This document shows positions 7,539-19,964 of a stretch of DNA of 64,000 nt, piece by piece. The notes under the pieces were generated by a model that searched no databases, was not told the origin of the DNA, and was given only the letters and a program-made list of their open reading frames with translations. This DNA comes from JAAZAI01 sp050942875. GTDB lineage: Bacteria > Verrucomicrobiota > Kiritimatiellia > RFP12 > UBA3636. A program made the translations under genes and the position numbers. Location of the stretch: positions 4,686-68,685 of the forward strand of contig JBMNOD010000006.1 of assembly GCA_050942875.1 (NCBI GenBank). The letters are read 5' to 3'. Every line of letters begins with the position of its first letter. The stretch's first letter is position 1.

Positions 7539-10295
7539 ATGAAAATGACATCCATCCATTGGATCGCCGTAGCGTTTGCGCTCGCGTTCCTTCCATGCAT
7601 GCTTGCAGCCAAAAACATCTACTGGGATGGCGGCCCCAGCCCCCACGAAGGAACCAATTGGAACGAAGCCGTCAACTGGAAGGGCGACGTCAAGCCCGGC
7701 GCCGACGACACCGCCCTTTTCAGCAACAACAACAACACCGGCGTCTCGACCGCCAACAAGACGATCATGCTGGGCGCGCCGCAGGTCATTCACACCGTCA
7801 ACTTCCCGAGCTGGGCCCAGATCCCCGGCGGCCTCACGATCGGCAGCGTCCAGGACGTTGCCGAAGGCAATGCGCTCACGATCAAGGGCGGCGTCTATCG
7901 AGGCGACAATCTCTCCAACTGGCAGACGTTTCGCTGCAACATCGTCCTCGACAGGAACACAATCTGGGAAATCAATCCCGGCTACAACGGCGGCGTCACC
8001 GTGTCCGGCGGAATTTCCGGAACCGGACACGGCCTGGCCAAATGGGGATCCGGAACCCTGATCCTCCAAGGCGCCAACACCTATGCCGGCAACTCCATCA
8101 TCCGAACCGGCACGTTGCAGCTCAATTTCAATGCCGAGACCGCTCCGCTGACCAACATCGTCAACCCGGCATCCCCGCTGGTCATGGAAGGCGGCTATCT
8201 GCACCTGATGCGCAAACCGGCGAATTCCTGCAGCCAGACGTTCGACGGCGTGGCCGCCGCCAGCGGAGCTTCCACGGTGCGAATCGAGTCAAACCGGGAC
8301 GCCAACGCGCAGATGGCCTTCGGCACCTTCAACCGCATGCCTGGCGCCACGCTGAACCTCCGCCAGCCAAGTGGACAAACGACAATCAGTGCGGAAAACG
8401 GCTTCTCCACCAGCCAGGAAAACGATCCAACAGGCATTCTCGGAGCCTATCTCACCGTCTCGCCTGATAACAGCAACACGCCTGCCGACTGGGCCGCAAA
8501 CAACGGCGTCAACATCGTCGCCTACGACAATTACGCCACCCTGTTCGGCGATGCGGCCGTCATCACGGACGACGCCAACAGCAACGTGCAGATCGACAAC
8601 ACCACGACCGGAACCGTCTCCCTCGCCTCCTCGAACGTCACGATCAACACGCTCAAGGCCTCCGGCACGACGGCTCGGGTGGTGGATCTTGGCGGCGGAA
8701 CCCTGCGCCTCGGCGCCGTCGGCGGCATCCTCGCCCCGGGTTCGACCGGCGCGCTGACCCTCACCAACGGAACGCTGACCGCAGGCGGAGCCGACAACAC
8801 GTCCGGAGAAATCGTGTTCATCAACGCCACGACGATCACCAACGACGCGGTGATCGCCGACAACGGCGCAGGCGCGATCGCGCTGACGAAGTCCGGCGGA
8901 GGCACTCTCCAGCTTACGACGGCGCAAACCCACACGGGCGGCACCTATGTCAATGCCGGCACATTGCAGCTCCCCACCCTGGAAAATCCCTTGGCCACAA
9001 ACGCGAACATCGTCGTCTGCGGCGGAACCCTGAATCTCGGCGCCGGCACTCAGAACCTCTCCAGCAACTTCGTGATGCGCGGCGGCACCCTCTCCAATGG
9101 AACCATCGTGAAGTCGGGCGCGGACTACGCGTTTGAAGCCGGCGCCGTCTCCGCAACGCTGGACGGCGCCGTCGGACTCGTCAAGACATCGCCCGGCGCC
9201 ACGACCTTCACCGGAGCCAACACCTACACGGGCGACACCTACATTCTTGAAGGATCGGCCAGATTCGAAAGGAAAAGTGCGATTGTGAAAGGCAACTTGT
9301 TCGTCGGCTCGCCCGACGGGACGATTCCCGCCTCCGTTTTCTGCGTCAACACCCCGCTGAACAGCGGAAAGAATTGGACGGTTTACAAAAACTGCAGCCT
9401 GAATTCTGGCTCTTCCGCACAATATCTCGCCGCGAAACTCACCCTCGTCGGCGGTTCGTTCACTGGAAGCCAGCCCTATTTCCAGTACGGCTCGTCCGTC
9501 GAGATGACGGGCGGAACGTTTGGAGGCAGCATCTACGGCAACGGGCCCTTTGGCATCACCTCGCATTCGAACGATGTTCCCGCCGTGGTGTCGGCTTCGA
9601 TTCGCAACAACAACCACAAGTTCACCGTCCATCGCGGCTCCGGGCCGATCGATCTGATCTTCTCGGGCAACATGGTCGGGAACAACACGCTGACAAAGGA
9701 AGGCGACGGCGTGATGACCATGACGGGCAGCGAACACAGCAACGGCACCGTGTTGAACGCCGGCACGCTTCTTGTCGTCAACACCTCCGGCTCCGGCACG
9801 GGATTTGGCCCAGTTACGGTCAAGGCCGGCACCACATTCGGCGGCACCGGATTCATTGTCGGCAGCGCCGCCAACGTCACGGCAACAGGTTCATCGGACA
9901 ACCCGGCCGTCATCGCGCCGGGAACGCCGGACCCTGACACGGGCGACCATGTGATCGGCACCCTCACCGTCGGAAGCGACACGCAGGCGAACAACGTCAC
10001 ATTCGCCGACAACAGCGCCCTCGCGATCGCCTTCGACACCGAAGGCAACTGCGACAAGCTCGTCGTCAACGGCACGCTCTCTCTCGATTCCGCGACCGAC
10101 AAGCTGACGCTCGACATCGCCGACTACGATGCGCTCAAGCCCGGCACCTACACGCTGGCGACGTTCACCGCGCTCGCAACGCCGGGCGCCAAATTCGACA
10201 TCGTCGAAAAGCCCGCGCGCGGCACACTCGCCTACACGCCCACGAGCATCGAATACACCGTCCATCCGCGGGGCACAGTGGTCGTCGTCAAATAG
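7539..10295 (+). CDS. Secreted autotransporter-associated beta-strand-repeat protein 1
   Basis: 918 residues. It has a signal peptide (MKMTSIHWIAVAFALAFLPCMLAA). The start of the mature protein, YWDGG...NWNEAVNWKG, is a common N-terminal element of these proteins. Several beta-strand repeats of the PF12951 type follow, for example GTLILQGANTYAGNSIIRTG, GTYVNAGTLQLP and TGANTYTGDTYILEG. Asn/Thr/Gly-rich beta-helix composition runs to the end. No autotransporter barrel, PEP-CTERM or other anchor is visible, so it is probably released or bound by partners. The last ~70 residues are almost identical to the next gene. Its ligand or role in carbohydrate binding is unknown. Confidence 0.85.
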   Translation: MKMTSIHWIAVAFALAFLPCMLAAKNIYWDGGPSPHEGTNWNEAVNWKGDVKPGADDTALFSNNNNTGVSTANKTIMLGAPQVIHTVNFPSWAQIPGGLTIGSVQDVAEGNALTIKGGVYRGDNLSNWQTFRCNIVLDRNTIWEINPGYNGGVTVSGGISGTGHGLAKWGSGTLILQGANTYAGNSIIRTGTLQLNFNAETAPLTNIVNPASPLVMEGGYLHLMRKPANSCSQTFDGVAAASGASTVRIESNRDANAQMAFGTFNRMPGATLNLRQPSGQTTISAENGFSTSQENDPTGILGAYLTVSPDNSNTPADWAANNGVNIVAYDNYATLFGDAAVITDDANSNVQIDNTTTGTVSLASSNVTINTLKASGTTARVVDLGGGTLRLGAVGGILAPGSTGALTLTNGTLTAGGADNTSGEIVFINATTITNDAVIADNGAGAIALTKSGGGTLQLTTAQTHTGGTYVNAGTLQLPTLENPLATNANIVVCGGTLNLGAGTQNLSSNFVMRGGTLSNGTIVKSGADYAFEAGAVSATLDGAVGLVKTSPGATTFTGANTYTGDTYILEGSARFERKSAIVKGNLFVGSPDGTIPASVFCVNTPLNSGKNWTVYKNCSLNSGSSAQYLAAKLTLVGGSFTGSQPYFQYGSSVEMTGGTFGGSIYGNGPFGITSHSNDVPAVVSASIRNNNHKFTVHRGSGPIDLIFSGNMVGNNTLTKEGDGVMTMTGSEHSNGTVLNAGTLLVVNTSGSGTGFGPVTVKAGTTFGGTGFIVGSAANVTATGSSDNPAVIAPGTPDPDTGDHVIGTLTVGSDTQANNVTFADNSALAIAFDTEGNCDKLVVNGTLSLDSATDKLTLDIADYDALKPGTYTLATFTALATPGAKFDIVEKPARGTLAYTPTSIEYTVHPRGTVVVVK

Positions 10296-10588
10296 CCCGC
10301 CGCCCTCGGCGGCTGCTCGCCACCTGTGGACGCGGCGTCCCCGCCGCGTGTCGTCCCGCGCCTTGGGCGCGGGAGCACATGCACGAACATTCGTAGCGTG
10401 CCCGTAAAGGCATCCAACGCAAAGGCGTGCCCCCGTCTTTTTCTCACTCCCCGCTTCCCGCTTCCCGCCTCCACATTCGCCACAACGCCTCACGGCGTCA
10501 CTACGAACCTTGTGTGCGAAGCATCGTGGACGCGGCGTCCCCGCCGCGTGTCGTCCCGCGCCAGCTGGCGCGGGAGCGCCAAGCAACA

Positions 10589-10641
10589 GGGGCACGGACA
10601 TTCCTGTCCGTGGTGTCCACGGGTTGGAAAACCCGTGCCCC
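10589..10641. repeat. GGGGCACGGG three-way-junction repeat
   Basis: Outer GGGGCAC/GTGCCCC arms enclose two hairpins (CGGACA-TTCC-TGTCCG and CACGGGTT-GGAA-AACCCGTG). Also at 12836, 32162, 33001 and 46320. Confidence 0.85.
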
Positions 10642-10696
10642 TCTTCCTCCCTTTTCCATCCCCTACGAACCCCCTTTAAGGAACCCCCTTTAAGGA

Positions 10697-10725
10697 TTGA
10701 CAAATAAGGCATAAGAGAGTAGATT
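10697..10725 (+). promoter_or_regulatory. Promoter of beta-strand-repeat gene 2
   Basis: TTGACA (10697-10702), 17-bp spacer ending in AGAGAG, TAGATT (10720-10725). Confidence 0.7.
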
Positions 10726-10818
10726 GAACATGCACTGATGAAATTTGGCAATGCTTGGCATTTCCAAAATCCGAGACGCCGGAACTGCGGCATCGCCCAG
10801 CAAGGAAAAGGAACAACC
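10726..10818 (+). promoter_or_regulatory. Conserved two-hairpin leader, copy 2
   Basis: TTTGG (10744-10748) pairs with CCAAA (10764-10768); GCCG (10778-10781) pairs with CGGC (10788-10791). It ends in CAAGGAAAAGGAACAACC before the ATG. Confidence 0.6.
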
Positions 10819-12540
10819 ATGAAGACATCTACGATCACGCGACTCAGCCTCGCAGCAGCGTCGCTCATTGCCATCGCCCCCCTCCATGCCGACACAATCA
10901 ACTGGACCGGCGGCGGATGCGGGACCAACTGGAACGAGGCCGCCAACTGGGGCGGCATCCTTCCCGGCCCAACGGATGAGGCCAAGTTCACCGACACGGG
11001 CCTGACAGCCGGCCGCGTCATCGTCCTCGGCGCGGCCCAGACGAACGGCAGCCTGCTCATCGACTCCACCGTGGACTTCACCATCGGCAATGCCGCCGGA
11101 AACACTGAAGGCCATACATTGACCGTGACGAACGTGACGCGATCCAGCGGCTCAAGCGGAACGCAGAAAATCACCGCCGACCTTGCGCTGCCGAACGACA
11201 CGACCTGGACCATCGACGGAAGCGACATGCTGATCGCCGGCAAAATCGCCGGCGACGGCGCGATCAACAAGCTGGGGGCTGGAGAGTTGCGGTTGAACAA
11301 CGCACACAGCTCCTCGCGAACGGGGGCGACCTTTGTCAGCCAAGGCATGCTGTCGGTAGCCGGATCCGGGAGGAATGAACAGGGGATCAAGGGCGGCCAA
11401 CTCGGTGCGGGGGATCTGCTCGTCGGCAACGGAACGGATCCAGCCCTGTTCCAACTTCACTATGGCAACAACTGGAACTTCAACCTGTTCGGCGACGACG
11501 CCTCGATCACCGTCAGAAACAATGCAGTCCTGGATCTGGAAACCTGCTACACGGCGGCTGACGGGCGCACCGAGAACATCTCGTCCCTGACGGTAGAAGC
11601 CGGAGGATTGGCGAAGTTTGGAAAATACACGCTCTACACGGGAGGATATACAACGACCAACGTCATGATGAAAGGGGGAACCATCACCGGCACCGAGGGC
11701 TTTGTCTCTCCCGTCAGCGGCTTCATCGTCGTCGATCCATCGGCCTCCGAAATGTCCACGATTTCGGCGAAAATCAAGGTCTCGTGGAAGTACTCCAACG
11801 GCTCCCTCTACACCCGATTCCTGATCGCCGACTTGGCCGGCATTCCCGTGGACCTGAAATGCACCGGCGCCTTTGTGAATCTTTGGGATGCCAGAGACGG
11901 ATTCGAAAAAGTCGGATCCGGCGTCATGAAGATCACGGGCGGCGGCACCTACGGCGGCAAGTCCACGTCAGAGGGTGTGACACGCATCAAAGACGGCACG
12001 CTGCTGGTCGACAACACAAGCGGTTCGGGCACGGGCAAGAGCTACGTTTCCGTGTCGGCGGGCGGGACGCTCGGCGGCACGGGCGCAATCGGCGGATTGG
12101 AGGCGTCACCATACGCCAATGTCTCGCTCGCCGGCGCATCCGACAATCCGGCCATTCTCGCACCAGGATCCATCGACGAGACAACCGGCGACCCCATCAT
12201 CGGCACGCTGACCGTCGGAAGCGACACGCAGACCAACAACGTCACCTTCGATGCCTACAGCACGCTGAAGATCAATTTCGACACCAACGGCAACTGCGAC
12301 AAGCTCGTGGTCAACGGCGCGCTCTCGCTCGATTCCGCGACCGACAAGCTGACGCTCGACATCGCCGACTACGATGCGCTCAAGCCCGGCACCTACACGC
12401 TGGCGACGTTCACCGCGCTCGCAACGCCGGGCGCCAAATTCGACATCGTCGAAAAGCCCGCGCGCGGCACACTCGCCTACACGCCCACGAGCATCGAATA
12501 CACCGTCCATCCGCGGGGCACAGTGGTCGTCATCCAATAG
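10819..12540 (+). CDS. Secreted autotransporter-associated beta-strand-repeat protein 2
   Basis: 573 residues. Signal peptide MKTSTITRLSLAAASLIAIAPLHA. The mature start NWTGGGCGTNWNEAANWGG matches the equivalent region of the preceding protein. The body is beta-helix-like, with weak repeats such as GDGAINKLGAGELRLNNAHS and DGTLLVDNTSGSGTGKSYVS. The C terminus from DKLVVNG onward is nearly the same as in the 918-residue neighbour, down to synonymous positions, pointing to recent duplication or gene conversion. No membrane anchor is visible. ATG at 10819 follows AAGGAAAAGG; codons back to 10738 belong to the leader RNA. Confidence 0.85.
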   Translation: MKTSTITRLSLAAASLIAIAPLHADTINWTGGGCGTNWNEAANWGGILPGPTDEAKFTDTGLTAGRVIVLGAAQTNGSLLIDSTVDFTIGNAAGNTEGHTLTVTNVTRSSGSSGTQKITADLALPNDTTWTIDGSDMLIAGKIAGDGAINKLGAGELRLNNAHSSSRTGATFVSQGMLSVAGSGRNEQGIKGGQLGAGDLLVGNGTDPALFQLHYGNNWNFNLFGDDASITVRNNAVLDLETCYTAADGRTENISSLTVEAGGLAKFGKYTLYTGGYTTTNVMMKGGTITGTEGFVSPVSGFIVVDPSASEMSTISAKIKVSWKYSNGSLYTRFLIADLAGIPVDLKCTGAFVNLWDARDGFEKVGSGVMKITGGGTYGGKSTSEGVTRIKDGTLLVDNTSGSGTGKSYVSVSAGGTLGGTGAIGGLEASPYANVSLAGASDNPAILAPGSIDETTGDPIIGTLTVGSDTQTNNVTFDAYSTLKINFDTNGNCDKLVVNGALSLDSATDKLTLDIADYDALKPGTYTLATFTALATPGAKFDIVEKPARGTLAYTPTSIEYTVHPRGTVVVIQ

Positions 12541-12835
12541 GAGCCCGCCGTCCTCGGCGGCTGTTCGCCACCTGTGGACGCGGCGTCCCCGCCGCGTGTC
12601 GTCCCGCGCCAACTGGCGCGGGAGCACATGCACGAACATTCGTAGCGTGCCCGTAAAGGCATCCAACGCAAAGGCGTGCCCCCGTCTTTTTCTCACTCCC
12701 CGATTCCCGCTTCCCGCCTCCACATTCGCCACAACGCCTCACGGCGTCACTACGAACCTTGTGTGCGAAGCATCGTGGACGCGGCGTCCCCGCCGCGTGT
12801 CGTCCCGCGCCTTGGGCGCGGAGCGCCAAGCAACA

Positions 12836-12888
12836 GGGGCACGGACATTCCTGTCCGTGGTGTCCACGGGTTGGAAAACCCGTGCCCC
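12836..12888. repeat. GGGGCACGGG three-way-junction repeat
   Basis: Identical in layout to 10589-10641. Confidence 0.85.
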
Positions 12889-12940
12889 TCTTCCTCTTCC
12901 TCTTCCTCCCTTCCCATCCCCCACGCCCCCCCTTTAAGGA

Positions 12941-12970
12941 TTGACAAATCCGGACACAAGAGAGTAGATT
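12941..12970 (+). promoter_or_regulatory. Promoter of the sialidase gene
   Basis: TTGACA (12941-12946), 18-bp spacer ending in AGAG, TAGATT (12965-12970). Confidence 0.7.
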
Positions 12971-13062
12971 GAGCGATGTGATGGCATTTGGCAATGTCTG
13001 GCATTCCCAAATCCCCAAGACGCCGGAACTGCGGCATCGCCCAGCAAGGAAAAGGAACAACC
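12971..13062 (+). promoter_or_regulatory. Conserved two-hairpin leader, copy 3
   Basis: ATTTGG...CCAAAT stem and GCCG...CGGC stem, same spacing and same CAAGGAAAAGGAACAACC tail as copy 2, although the gene it precedes is unrelated in sequence. Confidence 0.6.
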
Positions 13063-14913
13063 ATGAAACAGATCGCCCCCTGCTGCGACGAGCGCGTCAA
13101 GACGCTCCTCATGAAAATCCACGCCCCGGTCGTCGTCGGCGTGCCGCCCACAAACGCATTCCGCGATCTCGTGAAATTGCCCGGCGGCGAGCTCCGACAC
13201 TATGGAATCCGACGGGAAGACCACGCGGCAAAGCCGATCTACATCGCCAGCCACGACTGCGGACTCTCATGGCAGGAACATCCCGTGCCCGAAGGATGCC
13301 CGGGAGCCTGCGTGCAAAGCCCATGGTCCGGTGATTGGATCACGCTCATCGACGCGCACGACATGAAGAACGACCTGCATCTGCACGACGTTCCGCTGGG
13401 CCTGTCGCCGGGCCTGCACGTCTGCCGATCCTCCGCCGGAATCGACGGCCCCTTCGAATTTGCACCCGTGTCAGAACGCCGCCACGCGATGCCGAGACAA
13501 CCGCTCGCCCTGTTCTCGCGCAAGCGCTGGATCCTGTCCTGCCAGCGCAAAGACGAAAGCGACCGCAACGTCGTCGTCGTCTTCCGCTCCGACGACGATG
13601 GGAGGACATGGCGGGAGACGCGGTTGGGCACCCTGCCTCCGCACGTCGCCACAGGCCACCACCGCGGCGTGCGCTGGCAGAACTACGGATGCGAGCCGAC
13701 CGTCGTCGAACTCTCCGACGGCCGGCTCTGGGTCGTCATCCGCACGTCGCAGGACAATCACTACGAGGCGTTTTCCGACGATGGCGGCGAGACGTGGACG
13801 CAACCCGTGCCTTCGCGCTTCTACGGCACAATCACCATGCCGACGTTTCTACGCCTGCGCGATGGACGGATCATCTTCTTCTGGTGCAACACCACGCCGC
13901 TTCCCGAACTCGACCACGACCAGCAGAAGGAGCTGGCCGACTGGGAGCGACAGGGACATGGCGAGGACGTCTTCACCAACCGCGACGCCTTCCACGCCGC
14001 GATATCGGACGACGACGGCCGCACGTGGAACGGCTTCCGCGAAGTGCTGCTCAACGAACGCCGCAACGATTCCGACTTCCGCACGAGCGGCGGCAACAGC
14101 GACACCCTCGACAAAAGCGTGCATCAAAGCCAGGCCGTGGAACTGCCTGAAGGGAAAGTGCTCCTGTCCGTCGGACAGCATCCACTCTGCCGCAGGTTGA
14201 TGATCTTCGATCCCGCATGGCTTTACGAAAAAGACCGGCGCGACGATTTCCGCCATGGCCTCGGCGGCTGGAGCGTGCAGCAGTACGTCAAGGGCATCGT
14301 CGGGAACTTCAGAGGGCTGTCGGGCCATTGCGCCTACAACCGCCGCCCGGGCGCCCAGCTCGTGCCCGATCCCGACGGCGAATGTCGTGAAGTGCTGCAA
14401 ATCGCACGCCATCCCGACCCCCGTCTCGTTGAAGCGACGCAGGGAGCCGTCTGGAACTTCCCGGCAGCCTCGTCCGGCGAGCTGCGCGTTGACCTGCGGA
14501 TGCCGTCGGGCAGCCAGGGCTTCCGCCTCTGCCTCATGGATCGCTGGTTCAACCCGACCGACACGGTCGCCCACGAGTCCGCGATGTACGCCGTGGAAGT
14601 CGATGCACAAGGCCTCGTCGCCGGCACGCCGCTGGCGCTCCCTCCCGATGCCTGGCATGAACTGGTCGTCAACTGGATCGATTCACGTTCGGATCAAGCC
14701 ACGTTGACGATCAACGGCGAAAGCGTTTCGCTTCCGCTCCATGCGAAAAGCCTCAACGGCATCTGCTACCTGCATCTGCAGAGCCTCGCCTCAACGGCCG
14801 ATTTCGCCGGCGTTTTGCTTCGAAGCGTCGAAGCAAAGAAAAATCTCGACACAAATCCACCTGGTCGAACCTGGCTGCCAAATCCGGGCGAAGACCATGC
14901 AGCCCGTCCTTGA
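13063..14913 (+). CDS. BNR-repeat sialidase-like glycosidase
   Basis: 616 residues. Asp-box motifs are clear: SDDDGRTW (twice) and SDDGGETW, spaced as blades of a six-bladed beta-propeller, so an exo-alpha-sialidase/neuraminidase fold is expected. After about residue 390 comes a LamG-like beta-sandwich region (DDFRHGLGGWSVQQY onward). There is no signal peptide at MKQIAPCCDERV, so the protein is probably cytoplasmic or needs another route. It shares promoter and leader type with the two secreted proteins upstream, suggesting co-regulation in host-glycan use. Catalytic residues cannot be confirmed by eye, and other BNR glycosidases remain possible. Confidence 0.8.
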   Translation: MKQIAPCCDERVKTLLMKIHAPVVVGVPPTNAFRDLVKLPGGELRHYGIRREDHAAKPIYIASHDCGLSWQEHPVPEGCPGACVQSPWSGDWITLIDAHDMKNDLHLHDVPLGLSPGLHVCRSSAGIDGPFEFAPVSERRHAMPRQPLALFSRKRWILSCQRKDESDRNVVVVFRSDDDGRTWRETRLGTLPPHVATGHHRGVRWQNYGCEPTVVELSDGRLWVVIRTSQDNHYEAFSDDGGETWTQPVPSRFYGTITMPTFLRLRDGRIIFFWCNTTPLPELDHDQQKELADWERQGHGEDVFTNRDAFHAAISDDDGRTWNGFREVLLNERRNDSDFRTSGGNSDTLDKSVHQSQAVELPEGKVLLSVGQHPLCRRLMIFDPAWLYEKDRRDDFRHGLGGWSVQQYVKGIVGNFRGLSGHCAYNRRPGAQLVPDPDGECREVLQIARHPDPRLVEATQGAVWNFPAASSGELRVDLRMPSGSQGFRLCLMDRWFNPTDTVAHESAMYAVEVDAQGLVAGTPLALPPDAWHELVVNWIDSRSDQATLTINGESVSLPLHAKSLNGICYLHLQSLASTADFAGVLLRSVEAKKNLDTNPPGRTWLPNPGEDHAARP

Positions 14914-15131
14914 CGACATGCTGAAATGACACGCGTCCCGTAAACGCAGCGAAGCAATTCTTTCCCCGCCACACCCGTCGACGCGGCGTTTCCGCCGCAT
15001 CGACGGCATTTTTGTGGTCTGTCCCCAATTTTCATTTCGTGACGCCCAGCTCCCCGCTCCGAGGCGGCACACCTGCGACACACTGTCTCACTTGCGTGCC
15101 ATTAATCGTGAAAAACAGGTCGTTTTCGTGC
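14914..15131. other. Gene-free stretch between sialidase and dnaK
   Basis: Holds one degenerate CGCGGCG hairpin (around 14978-15008) and a GTCTGTCCCC fragment near 15017. No supported gene. Confidence 0.6.
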
Positions 15132-15150
15132 TTGGCACGGCTCATGCTAA
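15132..15150 (+). promoter_or_regulatory. TTGGCA...TGCTAA element before dnaK
   Basis: Imperfect palindrome just upstream of the dnaK -35 box. The arms resemble shortened CIRCE arms, but the spacing is wrong for CIRCE. It also fits the GG-N10-GC pattern of sigma-54 promoters. Either reading is unproven. Confidence 0.35.
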
Positions 15151-15151
15151 T

Positions 15152-15180
15152 TTGAAGGCGTATTTTCACTTTCGTATTAC
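15152..15180 (+). promoter_or_regulatory. dnaK promoter
   Basis: TTGAAG (15152-15157), 17-bp spacer, TATTAC (15175-15180), about 40 nt upstream of the ATG. Confidence 0.5.
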
Positions 15181-15224
15181 TTTCGCGGCATTTTGCGCGA
15201 ACTCAGCATAAAAGGAAAACAACT

Positions 15225-17147
<1,923 letters not shown>

Positions 17148-17194
17148 TCGACAATCACCCCGAACCACAACACTTAACACTCAACAAGAACCCA

Positions 17195-17218
17195 GGCCGT
17201 CCGCCACCGCGGACGGCC
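17195..17218 (+). promoter_or_regulatory. Hairpin between dnaK and groES
   Basis: GGCCGTCCGC, loop CACC, GCGGACGGCC: perfect 10-bp stem without a U tract, just before the groES ribosome site. It may be an mRNA processing or stability element. Confidence 0.5.
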
Positions 17219-17238
17219 GCCACAGGAGAAAAAAACCC

Positions 17239-17523
17239 ATGAAGATCAGACCACTCGGCCCGCGCGTCCTCGTCGAACCCATCGAGGTTAAAGACCAGGT
17301 GAAGGGCGGCATCTACATCCCCGACTCCGCCAAGGAAAAGCCCCAGGAAGGCAAGGTCATCGCCCTCGGCATCAAGCGCGACGACGACGGCGACGAGATC
17401 AAGTTCGACGTCAAGGTCGGCGACAAGGTGCTCATGCCCAAGTACGGCGGCACGGAAGTCAAGATCGACGACAAGACCTACCAGATCGTCCGCGAGGAAG
17501 ACCTCCTCGGCGTGATCGAGTAA
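17239..17523 (+). CDS. groES: Co-chaperonin GroES
   Basis: 94 residues, the usual size. IRPLGPRVLVEPIE at the N terminus, the mobile-loop region KDQVKGGIYIPDSAKEK, and KYGGTEVKIDDKTYQIVREED near the end. It caps the GroEL chamber. The CAGGAG ribosome site is well placed. It lies 39 nt before groEL in one transcription unit. Confidence 0.98.
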   Translation: MKIRPLGPRVLVEPIEVKDQVKGGIYIPDSAKEKPQEGKVIALGIKRDDDGDEIKFDVKVGDKVLMPKYGGTEVKIDDKTYQIVREEDLLGVIE

Positions 17524-17562
17524 TTTACTAACCACTAACAACTAGCGACTGAAGGAAAACCA

Positions 17563-19200
<1,638 letters not shown>

Positions 19201-19245
19201 TCGGCCGCGCGCCGCCCTGCGGCGCATGACCAAACACACCAAACA

Positions 19246-19275
19246 GCCCGCGCTCAATCGAGCGCGGGCTTTTTT
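19246..19275 (+). terminator. Rho-independent terminator after groEL
   Basis: GCCCGCGCTC, loop AATC, GAGCGCGGGC, then six T. A textbook structure. Confidence 0.95.
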
Positions 19276-19321
19276 GTGCTTGAAACCTGAAAGCGGCGGC
19301 TCCCTGTCGCTTCTCCTTCCA

Positions 19322-19341
19322 TCACATATTCGAATATGTGA
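19322..19341. repeat. 20-bp perfect palindrome, copy 2
   Basis: TCACATATTC plus its reverse complement; same core as 3925-3946. Confidence 0.8.
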
Positions 19342-19485
19342 CATTTCTGAATTTGAAACTCGAAACCCGGCCTCTCCCGTGGGTGGGCGCCACGTGCCCG
19401 CCCGAACTACGGCAACCACGGAATATAGACCTGAAGGGGACAGACCCCCCAAAAAATGATTCAGGGCGGCTTTGTCGTTTTTCAG

Positions 19486-19527
19486 GATCGGTCTGATCAG
19501 TCCGATCAGTCGGATCAGCCCGATCAT
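19486..19527. repeat. GATCAGTCC-type 9-bp tandem repeat
   Basis: About 4.5 units of a GATCNGNCC-like nonamer. A shorter version occurs at 46092-46116. Confidence 0.7.
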
Positions 19528-19932
19528 CCAAAAGCCCCCGTCCGCCTTCCTCGCCTTCTACACCCGCGTCCTCCGTCCCTCGCTCGCGCCCAAAGTGGAC
19601 GCGGCGTCCCCGCCGCGTGTCGCCATCTCCGCCCACTCGCTTTGCGCATGAGCGCGATGCGCCTCAGAGGTGGGGCGACGCCGTCCCGGCGAGCCGGCCT
19701 CTGGTTCGCCCATCGCGGGCCGTGCCGTTGGGGGCCGCGGTCTCCCCGGGCGAATGGATTACGTTCACGTACTCGTACCCGTACCCGTTCACGTTCACGT
19801 ATTCTTTTTTTCGTGTACGTGTACGCTTACCGCTTCGCTGTGTACGGGTACGTGAACCGCTTCGCTGTGAACGTGAACGACGCGCCTGAAGTGGACGCGG
19901 CGTCCCCGCCGCGTTTCGCCCCACCCTTTCCA

Positions 19933-19964
19933 CCATAATCTCGAAAAAAGTTTCGAGATTATGG
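19933..19964. repeat. TAATCT hairpin, best copy
   Basis: CCATAATCTCGAAA, loop AAAG, TTTCGAGATTATGG: perfect 14-bp stem. Confidence 0.9.

Larger units (their letters stand above)
10083..10826 (+). repeat. 744-bp near-identical direct repeat, copy A
   Basis: Covers the 3' end of the first beta-strand-repeat gene, the downstream gene-free stretch (10296-10696, holding CGCGGCG hairpins and a GGGGCACGGG three-way junction), and the promoter, leader and first codons of the next gene. Near-identical to 12328-13069. Confidence 0.9.
12328..13069 (+). repeat. 744-bp near-identical direct repeat, copy B
   Basis: Partner of 10083-10826, with a 3-bp insertion after the stop codon. It fills the gene-free stretch 12541-12940. 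The two small GCGCC hairpin variants (loops TTGG and AACTGG/AGCTGG) occur in swapped order relative to copy A. Confidence 0.9.

Noticed and set aside
12739..13334. Frames overlapping the sialidase leader (several of 60-187 residues)
   Set aside because: They read through the repeat block and leader; the promoter and conserved leader place the true start at 13063.
15132..15150. CIRCE operator at dnaK
   Set aside because: Arms are shortened and the spacer is far from the CIRCE N9 layout.
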